36,662 nt of DNA from the NCBI GenBank assembly GCA_025774805.1, contig JALGZR010000026.1, positions 1 through 36,662 of the forward strand, given 5' to 3'. The stretch comes from a bacterium (lineage in GTDB: Bacteria; ARS69). Each line of letters opens with the position of its first letter. The first letter of the stretch is position 1. Shown in pieces: positions 15,801 to 22,943 of the stretch. Under the pieces are notes generated by a model. That model was given only the letters and a program-made list of their open reading frames with translations, did not search any database and had not been told where the DNA came from. Made by a program: the position numbers and the translations under genes.

Positions 15801-16195
15801 AAGCGGCGTTCCTCGGCGATCTCCCGCACGGCTGGGTCGCGTCGGACTGGATCCGGTCGATCCTCGATCTGTTCGCGTACCGGTCGACCGACGGCTCGAA
15901 GCTCGTGCTCGCCGCCGGGATTCCCGCGGACTGGCTCGTGCCGGGAGAGCCGGTGCGCGTGCACGGTCTGCGGACGGCCTGGGGATCGCTCGACTACACA
16001 CTCGAGACCGACGGGGAAACGGTGGAGCTCCGGATTGCAGGGACGCTTCGCGTGCCTCCCGGCGGCATCGTCGTCGATCCGCCGCTCCCGGTCGAGATGC
16101 GCACGGTGACGATCGCAGGGATCAAGCGGGGGCTCGATGCCCGGGTGCCGGTCATCGTGCGACGGGTGCCGGCGGAGGTTTGCTTCGCGCCCTGA
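12899..16195 (+). CDS. Large lipoprotein with CBM-like, F5/8-type and (alpha/alpha)6 glycosidase-like domains
   Basis: This 1,098-residue protein starts at ATG 12899 with GGAGGA just before it. It has a lipobox LAMVAGC near residue 30. Domains I can see are: residues about 44-205, a CBM11/CIA30-like sandwich (IDDFEAESEW...WIDDLTIRTL); about 214-345, a discoidin/F5-8C-type domain (AIDGDLDTCWRP, VEISDDRETWRVV); about 350-610, a second beta-sandwich; about 614-985, an (alpha/alpha)6 toroid with RSWIRDGALTSIALLRMGH, SYWDDFFAFRGFEDAVFLARELG and DWIPGCADLGDFDPTSTTIALSP; then a C-terminal beta domain. This is the six-hairpin glycosidase superfamily, and I cannot assign a CAZy family. It lies at the end of the GH144/ABC operon, so a role in trimming beta-glucan oligomers or side groups in the periplasm is likely but unproven. 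Confidence 0.75.
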   Translation: MMTRRGAGLPRRRSVRHAAGTLAAAIATLAMVAGCAGPRVGGERGPGGGAVRMIDDFEAESEWTTHPADGVQMRLSDGPGWEGSALRFDFSFTGGGYAIARRELDLELPENWAIDFRLRGRGGPNHLELKLIDETGENVWWSVRRDLELPEEWTRLTTKKRHVEFAWGPAGGGEIRRISAIELAVTAGSGGTGTVWIDDLTIRTLAVVVGPPPEPIAFASSPADTGEEAVAGRAIDGDLDTCWRPMATDRRPWLALDLGTSREFGGLVVDWRDGEAWSEYTVEISDDRETWRVVRRVRGGNGGRDPHFLPETESHYVRIAAPPGEGTEAVGPPRGAVAELSLRPLAWSANREAFFAALAADAPRGTYPRGMLGEQSYWTLVGTDGGVSEGLLDEDGRLEPGPGSFSIEPFLHVDGELATWSDALGTTSLAEGSLPIPSVARRFGDLELRVEAFAVGPSESPTIVARYRVANLGPESRAATLFLALRPFQVNPPSQTLNLRGGTARIRRIEGGPVVARVEPGGSVRCLRPAAVFGAVAFDGGELVNDFLRHGEVPPASGVEDPFEAASAAWSHPLEIASGDTAEVAIVVSTPPGADPLDAPSLGLPVPGEGESPSREWVERKLEAVRDEWRATLDRVVLQGPAAATRVLETLRAQLAWILVNRSGPAIRPGSRSYRRSWIRDGALTSIALLRMGHGDAAREFLDWYAPHQYPNGKVPCVVDDRGADPVPEHDSSGELIHLIAEIYRFEGDRDRLRSLWPRVASAADWLDTLRRQRLGEEWRTEERRPFFGILPPSISHEGYSAKPMHSYWDDFFAFRGFEDAVFLARELGHEEEAKRHDGIRREFRRDLAASVAAATDRHGIDWIPGCADLGDFDPTSTTIALSPTGAAEILPREMLERTFERYWEFFRERRDGAPWTAFTPYEVRSIGAFVRLGRRDRALALIEFFLDHRRPAGWRQWPEVVRSDLREAAFLGDLPHGWVASDWIRSILDLFAYRSTDGSKLVLAAGIPADWLVPGEPVRVHGLRTAWGSLDYTLETDGETVELRIAGTLRVPPGGIVVDPPLPVEMRTVTIAGIKRGLDARVPVIVRRVPAEVCFAP

Positions 16196-16245
16196 TCCGG
16201 CCGGGGGATCTCAGGGGTGCTCTCCCGATCCGGACCCCGGCACTC

Positions 16246-17637
16246 TCACGGATCGCCCCGCGGCGCCGCGTCGAGAACGGCGCCTCGTGTCCGGACGACG
16301 TCCCGGTAGAAGAGGGCGCTCTCTTTGAGGGTTCGCCGCTGCGTGGCGTAGTCCACGTGGACAATGCCGAACCGTTTCGACGTGCCGTGCGTCCACTCGA
16401 AGTTGTCGAGCAGTGACCAGACGAAGTACCCACGGAGATCGACTCCGCGCCGCCGCGCCTCCCGCGCGGCCCGTAGATGATCGCGGAGATACACGACGCG
16501 ACGTGGATCGGGAAGAGGTTCGACGTCCACGGCGGGCGGGTCGGGAAAGGCGGCGCCGTTCTCCGTCACGTAGATCGGGACGTCGCCGTAACGATCCCGT
16601 ACGTCGGTCAGCGCTCGCGTGAAGCTCGGGGCATGGATCTCCCATCCCAGATCCGTCACCGATCCCGGAGGTTCGACGGAGCACGCCCGCGTGGGGAACT
16701 TGTCGTCGGCGTGCGTGGTGACTCCGCGCGAGTAGTAGTTGACGCCGAGGAAATCGATCGGCTCGGCGATCGCCGTCCAGTCGGCATCCGGGAAGCGGGG
16801 CCAGTATTCCCCGTACATGTCGGCCAGCCCGTCCGCCGGACGCCCGAAGAAGACCGGATCGAGGGCCAATCGGTTCATGGCGATATCGGCACGTCGTGCC
16901 GCGTCGAGATCCTCGGTGGACCGGGACGCGGGGTCCTTCGGCTCGAGGTTGACGACGAGACCGATCTGCCCGCGGGCCTCCGCCCGGAAGACGCGGACCG
17001 TGTCGGCGTGCGCGCGGAGCAGACGAAATGCCACGGTCGCGGACTCTCGAGGATCGCGGTGGCCGGGCGGATGCGTCCCCTGGCCGTGCCCCGCTTCGAC
17101 GATGACCCACGGCTCGTTCAGGGTGATCCACGATCGGACACGGTCCCCGAGCGCACGGAACGCGACGGCGGCGTAGTCCGCGAACCAAGATGCCGAATCG
17201 GGGTGGATCCATCCCCCACGATCCTGGAGCGCCGCCGGAAGATCCCAGTGGTAGAGCGTGATCCAGGGTTCGATGCCCTTCGCCAGGAGAGCGTCGACGA
17301 GCCGATCGTAGAAACCGATCCCGGGCGCGTTCGGGCGGCCCCGACCCTCCGGCAGGATCCGGCCCCACGCGAGGCTGAACCGGTAGGCGCCGAGCTCCAG
17401 CCGTTCGAGAAGCGCCACGTCCTCCGGGAATCTCCGATAGTGGTCGCACGCGATGTCGGCCGTCTCGCCGTCGTGGATGCGCCCCGGGATCCGCTCGAAG
17501 TGGTGCCAGATGCTCGGGCCCGCCCCGTCGGCCAGAGGTGATCCCTCGATCTGATGGGCGGACGTGGCCGCGCCCCAGACGAAGTCCTCCGGGAAGAGCT
17601 CCGGCGAGGGGGCCTCGGGCGCACGCGTCCCGCTCAC
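16246..17637 (-). CDS. GH1 beta-glucosidase, cytoplasmic
   Basis: This 463-residue protein is a typical full-length GH1 TIM barrel without a signal peptide. The N-terminal FPEDFVWGAATSAHQIEG is the family start. E175 in TLNEPWV is the acid/base and E359 in YVTENGAA is the nucleophile. The sugar-binding WSLLDNFEWTHGTSKRFGIVHVDY is present near the end. It hydrolyses terminal beta-glucosyl residues. Beside the GH94 phosphorylase its natural substrate may be sophorose or short beta-1,2-glucooligosaccharides (inference). GTG 17637 overlaps the GH94 stop (GTGA). It is the last gene of a two-gene operon and converges with the lipoprotein gene 50 bases away. Confidence 0.93.
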   Translation of the reverse strand: MSGTRAPEAPSPELFPEDFVWGAATSAHQIEGSPLADGAGPSIWHHFERIPGRIHDGETADIACDHYRRFPEDVALLERLELGAYRFSLAWGRILPEGRGRPNAPGIGFYDRLVDALLAKGIEPWITLYHWDLPAALQDRGGWIHPDSASWFADYAAVAFRALGDRVRSWITLNEPWVIVEAGHGQGTHPPGHRDPRESATVAFRLLRAHADTVRVFRAEARGQIGLVVNLEPKDPASRSTEDLDAARRADIAMNRLALDPVFFGRPADGLADMYGEYWPRFPDADWTAIAEPIDFLGVNYYSRGVTTHADDKFPTRACSVEPPGSVTDLGWEIHAPSFTRALTDVRDRYGDVPIYVTENGAAFPDPPAVDVEPLPDPRRVVYLRDHLRAAREARRRGVDLRGYFVWSLLDNFEWTHGTSKRFGIVHVDYATQRRTLKESALFYRDVVRTRGAVLDAAPRGDP

Positions 17638-20600
17638 GGTGATCCCCCGTTCGACGCCGCTCCGAGCCGGATCTCGACGCGGTGCACCCGATCGTCCCGA
17701 GTCCAAGGAATCCGCGCACCGCCGTCTTCGACGGGCAGGGAGTCGCCGTCCAGCGTGGCGCTCACGATCGTCTCGGAGATTCCCGTCGGGTTCGAGACGC
17801 GGACGTCGTAGCGACCGAGCCCTCCCGGCGGCGCGAGACGCACCCGGTATCCCGGCCATTCGTCCGGAATGCACGGCCGGATCTCGTAGGCCTCTCCCGC
17901 GACCGCACGGATGCCGAGCAGGGACTCGATCGCGACCCGATACATCCACCCGGACGATCCCGTGTACCAGGTCCAGCCTCCCCGACCCACGTGGGGCGGC
18001 TCCCCGCAGAGATCGGCGGCGATCACGTAGGGCTCCACGCCGTAGACGGCCACCTCCTCGGGCGTGCGCGCGTGAAGGACGGGATTGAGGAGATCGAGCA
18101 GTGCCGCGACACGGTCGCGGCGACCCAGTCGGGCGAGCGCGCTCACGAACCAGAGCGCCGCGTGGGTGTACTGCCCTCCGTTCTCCCGAACTCCCCGCAC
18201 GTAACCTTTGATGTACCCCGGATCGTGGGAAGTGCTCTCGAACGGAGGAGCCAGGAGACGGATGATCCGGTCTCGCTCCGAGACCAGGTGTTGCTCCACC
18301 GCGTCGAGAGCGCGCTCGACACGCTCTCGCGGGGCCGCTCCCGAGAGGGCGGACCAGGCCTGGACGAGGGCGTCGATCCGGCACTCTCGGCTCTGCGCCG
18401 TTCCGAGCGGAGTTCCGTCGTCGTAGTACCCGCGGCGGTACCACTCTCCGTCCCAGCCGGCGGTCTCCAACGCGTCGCGCAGCGCGGTGCGGTACTCGCG
18501 ATACCGTCTCGCGAGTTCCTCGTCGCCGCGCTCCCCCACGAAGGGAAGGAAATCGCCCAGGGTTCGGTGCAGGAAGAACCCGAGCCAGACGCTCTCCCCC
18601 CGCCCGGCCCGTCCGACCCGGTTCATGCCGTCGTTCCAGTCGCCGGCGCCGAAGAGAGGCAGGCCGTGAGCCCCTCGCGTCAGCGAGCGGTCGAGCGCGC
18701 GGGTGCAGTGTTCGTAGAGGTCCGCCGTCTCGCCCGAGGGGTGGGGACGCACGAACGCTTCTTGCTCGCCGGGATCGAGGCTTCGGGCGGTGAGAAAAGG
18801 GGCGGACTCGCCGAGGATCGAGCGATCCCCGGTCGCCGCGACGTAGTCCGCCGTCAGGAACGGCAGCCAGAGAAGATCGTCGGCGAAACGCGTCCGAATG
18901 CCCGCGCCTCCCGGGGGATGCCACCAGTGCAGCACGTCACCCTCGACGAACTGATGGGCCGCATGGAGGAGAATCTGATCGCGAGTGATCCGGGGACGAA
19001 GATGGGTAAAGGCCGAGGCGTCCTGGAGCTGATCCCGGAAGCCGTAGGCTCCGCCCGATTGGTAGAACGCCGTGCGTCCCCAGATGCGACAGCTCAGCGT
19101 CTGGTAAGGGAGCCACGTGTTCACCATGCGATCGAGCGCGGGAGAGGGGGTCTCGATCTGCAGTCCCGATCCGAGCTCGCGCCAGCCCTCGACGGCCTCC
19201 CGCTCGCCGACGGCGACGGCCTCGGGCCGCGACCAGCGCTCCAGGAGCACGCGAGCCGACTCGGCGTTCTCGGCATCCCCGAGCGCGAACGCCACCTCCA
19301 CGGTCTCGTCCGGCTCCACCCCGATCTCCACCTGAAGCGTCGCGCACGGAGCGAGCCCGGCGCCGACGGGTCCCGGTAGGGGTCCCGGGCGGCGGAGTGC
19401 GATCGGAGCGGCGAGGTCGCCCCGCGGCCCGAGAAACGTCGCCCGGTCGCCTCCGCAGTGGACGGAGGCGTCCGCCGGCGACGCGACGACGGCCGCGAAC
19501 GCGACCCGCCCGGCCAGCTCGCCCCCGAAGCGGTTTCGGGCGAGGACCGCTCGCCGGGGAGCGTCGATCTCGGTGATCACGTTCAGGCCGGACACCCGCG
19601 GGGTCGACCCCAGGACCCATTGGGTGAAGGAGACCACGGAAAGGCGTCGGGTGCGTTCTGTTCGATTGTGCAGGCGGATGGTCGTGATCCGTAAAGGGTC
19701 GCGCGACGCCAGAAACGTGACGGTTTCGTGATCGATCCCACTCTCGCGGACGCGGAAGATCGATCGCCCGGGCCCGTGCCGTACCTCGTGATCCCCCCAA
19801 CCGGTCGTCGGTCCCGGCTGTGGCCCCCAGGTCTCCCGCGTCTCCTCGTCGCGGATGTAGAGAGCCTCTCCCCTCCCGTCGAGCAGCGGGTCGTTGTGCC
19901 ACGGTGTCAGACGATGCTCCCGACTATTCACGCTCCACGTACAGGCCGCGCCCGTCTCTCCGACGAGGCAGCCGAGCTTCTCGTTCGCGAGGACGTTGAT
20001 CCAGGGGCGGGGCGGGCGCCGCACGCGTCCGTGTCCGTCTCGTGAGAGACGCATCACGTACTCGTGTCCCTCGGCGGAGAACCCGCCGAACCCGTTGAAG
20101 AACTCGAGAGGTTCTCCCGTCGACGGATACGGGGGGGCCTGGGGCAGCGGGACGACGCGAGGGGGAATCGAGGGGGGCAGATCGGGTGCGTCCGGGCCGG
20201 ATGGATCCGCGTCGGTGGAGAGGTCGGGCCATGTGCCGTCGATCACCACCCCGGCTCGCGCCTCGAGGAAGTCGATCTCGTCCGGGGACAGCTCATCGGC
20301 GGCGAACGTTCGAAGCGCGCGGTCGTACGCACGGGTGTCCGAGGACACGGCGGTCGCTCGCAGCACCAGGCTCTGCAGAGGGAGCTTCCGGGCGCTCCAG
20401 GTGCTCTGGGCGCGGGCGAGCACCTCGAGAAAGGCCTCTCCACCCGGGCGGTCGGCTCGGAGGAGGACCATCACGTTCTCACCCTCGGGGAGAAGCTCGC
20501 GAGGAAGCCCCGACCGGTGGTGGGCGCGCGTGCGTGTCTCGGGGGATGCGCCGAGCCCGGGGTGACCGTAGAGGGCCGCGCCGGCCAGCGCCTGGAAGGC

Positions 20601-21530
20601 CTCGTCCTCCGCGGGGTCCGCTCCCGCCGCCCGCACGAACTCGCGATCCCTTCTTTCCTCTCCGAGGAGAATCTCGTCGATTGCCTCCGGGGGTGAGAGG
20701 TCTCGGATCGTGCGGAGCGCTTCCTCGCGGTGAGGCGCGACCCCCAGGAGGAAGGTGAGCGTGGTCACCCCTCCCGGCTCGAGCTCCACCGTCCGGCGAA
20801 ATGAGAGGGCGGGATCGAGCACGTTGCCGACCGACCCCGTGAGCCTCCCGGCGACGGGAATCGGAACCGGATCGCCGGCCAGCCGCGAGCGTCCGGGATA
20901 GAGCTCCCGATCCGACTCGAACTCGTAGGCGCCCGTTCCCGGAAGCGCGAAGAACAGAACGGGAAACGTCTCGTTCTCTCCCCGCGGCCGCCGGTTTGCG
21001 ATGAGGGCTCGCGTCCCCGGATCATGGTCCGTCTGAAGGAAGAGCTTCGAGAAGACCGGGTGCGCCTCGTGCGCGGCGCCGTCGTGGAGAACCACCTCGG
21101 CCGAGGTCGTGATCTCCACGACACGCGATCGGTCGGAGCGGTTCGCGAGGTAGAGCCGGCGGATTTCGACCGGATGGTCGGGGGCCACCGACGCCTCCAG
21201 ACGACTCTCGAGATCCCGGTGCCGTCGGCGGATCACGACGCGGCCGGGTTGCCACGTCGCGTCGCCCTCGTCGTCGGGACCTGGCCGGAGCGGGATTCCC
21301 GCCGACCAGGCGTGCCCCTCCGCGGGCTCCCGAAAGTGGGTGAGGACGCCATCCCGGTCCTCGAGAGGATCCCCGGCCCAGGCGGTCAGGAGGAGGTCTC
21401 CGGCCCGGACGAACCCGGTCCCCGCGGCGGTGATCACGCTCGTGATCGCTCCGCTGGAGAGGAACCGGGTCGGAGGCGTGGCGCCGGCCAGGCGCCCGAA
21501 AGGAGGCGGAGGGGGGAGGAGGGAGGTCAC
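17634..21530 (-). CDS. GH94 phosphorylase, 1,2-beta-oligoglucan phosphorylase/cyclic-glucan-synthase type
   Basis: This 1,298-residue cytoplasmic protein has no signal peptide. It consists of two GH94 beta-supersandwich parts (roughly residues 1-330 and 460-770), an (alpha/alpha)6 catalytic domain (about 780-1190) and a C-terminal beta domain. The catalytic signature DWND (964-967), in GAGDWNDGMNRVG, is followed by GESVWLGFFL. SHDPGYIKGYVRGVRENGGQYTHAALW and GGWTWYTGSSGWMYR complete the family marks. The DWNDGMNRVG and ESVWLG wording is that of 1,2-beta-oligoglucan phosphorylases and of the C-terminal part of cyclic beta-1,2-glucan synthases, not of cellobiose phosphorylase. It has no glycosyltransferase domain. 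It would split beta-1,2-glucooligosaccharides with phosphate, giving glucose 1-phosphate. At about 1,300 residues it is longer than the roughly 1,100-residue Listeria-type enzymes. GTG 21530 has GGAG 6 bases upstream. Confidence 0.85.
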   Translation of the reverse strand: MTSLLPPPPPFGRLAGATPPTRFLSSGAITSVITAAGTGFVRAGDLLLTAWAGDPLEDRDGVLTHFREPAEGHAWSAGIPLRPGPDDEGDATWQPGRVVIRRRHRDLESRLEASVAPDHPVEIRRLYLANRSDRSRVVEITTSAEVVLHDGAAHEAHPVFSKLFLQTDHDPGTRALIANRRPRGENETFPVLFFALPGTGAYEFESDRELYPGRSRLAGDPVPIPVAGRLTGSVGNVLDPALSFRRTVELEPGGVTTLTFLLGVAPHREEALRTIRDLSPPEAIDEILLGEERRDREFVRAAGADPAEDEAFQALAGAALYGHPGLGASPETRTRAHHRSGLPRELLPEGENVMVLLRADRPGGEAFLEVLARAQSTWSARKLPLQSLVLRATAVSSDTRAYDRALRTFAADELSPDEIDFLEARAGVVIDGTWPDLSTDADPSGPDAPDLPPSIPPRVVPLPQAPPYPSTGEPLEFFNGFGGFSAEGHEYVMRLSRDGHGRVRRPPRPWINVLANEKLGCLVGETGAACTWSVNSREHRLTPWHNDPLLDGRGEALYIRDEETRETWGPQPGPTTGWGDHEVRHGPGRSIFRVRESGIDHETVTFLASRDPLRITTIRLHNRTERTRRLSVVSFTQWVLGSTPRVSGLNVITEIDAPRRAVLARNRFGGELAGRVAFAAVVASPADASVHCGGDRATFLGPRGDLAAPIALRRPGPLPGPVGAGLAPCATLQVEIGVEPDETVEVAFALGDAENAESARVLLERWSRPEAVAVGEREAVEGWRELGSGLQIETPSPALDRMVNTWLPYQTLSCRIWGRTAFYQSGGAYGFRDQLQDASAFTHLRPRITRDQILLHAAHQFVEGDVLHWWHPPGGAGIRTRFADDLLWLPFLTADYVAATGDRSILGESAPFLTARSLDPGEQEAFVRPHPSGETADLYEHCTRALDRSLTRGAHGLPLFGAGDWNDGMNRVGRAGRGESVWLGFFLHRTLGDFLPFVGERGDEELARRYREYRTALRDALETAGWDGEWYRRGYYDDGTPLGTAQSRECRIDALVQAWSALSGAAPRERVERALDAVEQHLVSERDRIIRLLAPPFESTSHDPGYIKGYVRGVRENGGQYTHAALWFVSALARLGRRDRVAALLDLLNPVLHARTPEEVAVYGVEPYVIAADLCGEPPHVGRGGWTWYTGSSGWMYRVAIESLLGIRAVAGEAYEIRPCIPDEWPGYRVRLAPPGGLGRYDVRVSNPTGISETIVSATLDGDSLPVEDGGARIPWTRDDRVHRVEIRLGAASNGGSP

Positions 21531-21618
21531 TTCGGGCTCCAGGGGCCGAGAGGATCCGAATCACGCCGGGGGGCGCTCCGGCCCCGCGAGGGGAGCGATC
21601 GGGAGACCGGTGAGTTCA

Positions 21619-21654
21619 TGGAACCGTTTACGCACCTTTCCCCGGCCATGCCAA
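21619..21654 (-). promoter_or_regulatory. Operator and candidate promoter of the GH94-GH1 operon
   Basis: On the minus strand TTGGCA (21654-21649) stands 18 bases before TAAACG (21630-21625), a weak -10. The latter lies inside the LacI-type operator TGGAACCGTTTACG (21619-21632 on the plus strand). An operator over the -10 box fits repression when inducer is absent. The leader to GTG 21530 would be about 90 bases. Confidence 0.4.
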
Positions 21655-21660
21655 GGAAAA

Positions 21661-21673
21661 CCCGCAAGGCGGG
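21661..21673. other. Short GC hairpin with T-run on the minus strand
   Basis: CCCGC-AAG-GCGGG (plus strand) forms a 5-bp stem. Read on the minus strand it is followed by TTTTCCTT and looks like a small terminator. It lies just upstream of the GH94 promoter, so it may block stray antisense transcription from the lacI side. The stem is short. Confidence 0.25.
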
Positions 21674-21706
21674 CAGCAGGTTATTGCCCAGAATCTACCC
21701 ATTCGC

Positions 21707-21741
21707 TTGACAAGAAGGGCGCAGTTGTGTAACCGTTTCCA
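21707..21741 (+). promoter_or_regulatory. Promoter and operator of the lacI-CBM9-TonB receptor operon
   Basis: A consensus -35 box TTGACA (21707-21712) is followed after 17 bases by TAACCG (21730-21735), a poor -10 embedded in the operator-like TGTAACCGTTTCCA (21728-21741). The operator shares AACCGTTT with the one at 21619, and 5 of its 7 half-site positions are symmetric about a central CG, as in LacI-family sites. It suggests autoregulation by the LacI protein encoded 100 bases downstream. Confidence 0.45.
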
Positions 21742-21842
21742 CCGAACGCGAACGAGCCGACCGAGAATCCGCACCTCTCCCTTTTTCGGCCGAATCTCGC
21801 TCGATCGCCGTCCCCCGTCACCTGCACCGGACAAGGAGGTAC

Positions 21843-22943
21843 GTGGCAACCATCCGAGACGTGGCGCGGGCCGCCGGGGTCTCCATCGCGACGGTGTCCC
21901 GCGTGTTCAACGGGAGCTCGCGGGTGAGCCAGCGCGCGGAGGACCGGGTCTGGGAAGCCGCGCGCGAGCTCGACTACTGGCCCCACGGCGGAGCCCGCAG
22001 CCTCACCACGAACCGTACCGATGCGCTCGGCGTCCTCCTTCCCGATATTCACGGCGAGTTCTTCTCCGAGGTGATTCGGGGGATCGATCAGGCCGCGCGT
22101 CGTGACGGCTTCCATGTCCTCATCTCCAGCTCGCATGCCGATGCCGACGGCGTGGTCGTCGCATCCCGCGCGATGCACGGTCGCGTCGACGGGATGATCT
22201 TGATGTGCTCCGACGAGGCGTCGGCGGAGGCGAGCGTCCAGGTCTCGCGCCAGTTTCCGCTCGTTCTCCTGAATCCCCGCTCCTCGCCCAACGGTTGCAG
22301 CTCGATCTCGATCGCGAACTACGAAGGCGCGTACGGTGTCGTGTCGCATCTCATCCGACTCGGTCACCGGGAAGTCGCGATCTTGTGCGGTCCGAACGGC
22401 AACGGCGATTCCGACGAGCGGGTGCGGGGCTACCTGCGCGCGCTGGCCGACGCGGGCATCGAGCCGCACCCCGGACTCAGCGTATCGGGAGACTTCACCG
22501 AGTCGTCCGGCTATCGCTCAGCATCGCTCCTTCTGCGGCACGATCCGCGTCCCACCGCGGTCTTTGCCGCAAACGACTCGATGGCGATCGGACTCCTCTC
22601 GGCTCTCGGCAACGCGGGCGTCGAAGTGCCGCGGGACATGGCGGTTGCCGGCTTCGACGACATTACCATCGCGCGCTACCTCCGCCCCCCCTTGACCACG
22701 GCCCACGTCGATGCGTTCGAGCTCGGCGAGCGCGCCGTCCGCCTCTTGGTCACCAGTATCCGCATGCCCGATTCGGGTGTCGTCAGCCACGAGACGCTCC
22801 CGGTGACGTTCGTCGTCCGGCAATCCTGCGGATCACCGCTTCCCCCGCGGGAGACGATGCTCGGGATCGACTCCCCCGGTCGAGGTTCCGTCCGACCGGG
22901 GGGCGCTGCGGCAATCCCCACCAGAAGGAGACGTCAGCAATGA
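21843..22943 (+). CDS. LacI-family transcriptional regulator
   Basis: This 366-residue regulator begins with the LacI helix-turn-helix (TIRDVARAAGVSIATVSRVF) and the hinge (ARSLTTNRT). A periplasmic-binding-type effector domain follows (ALGVLLPDIHGEFFSEVIRGI, FAANDSMAIGLLSAL, VAGFDDITIARYLRPPLTT). The effector is probably a sugar made from the substrate of this locus. It very likely controls the divergent GH94-GH1 operon and its own operon through the two operators at 21619 and 21728. GTG 21843 gives the canonical MATIRDVA start. The ribosome site AAGGAGGT ends only 2 bases before it, unusually close, so translation may be modest. It carries a C-terminal Arg-rich tail of about 40 residues not usual in the family. 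The next gene overlaps its stop (ATGA). Confidence 0.93.
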   Translation: MATIRDVARAAGVSIATVSRVFNGSSRVSQRAEDRVWEAARELDYWPHGGARSLTTNRTDALGVLLPDIHGEFFSEVIRGIDQAARRDGFHVLISSSHADADGVVVASRAMHGRVDGMILMCSDEASAEASVQVSRQFPLVLLNPRSSPNGCSSISIANYEGAYGVVSHLIRLGHREVAILCGPNGNGDSDERVRGYLRALADAGIEPHPGLSVSGDFTESSGYRSASLLLRHDPRPTAVFAANDSMAIGLLSALGNAGVEVPRDMAVAGFDDITIARYLRPPLTTAHVDAFELGERAVRLLVTSIRMPDSGVVSHETLPVTFVVRQSCGSPLPPRETMLGIDSPGRGSVRPGGAAAIPTRRRRQQ

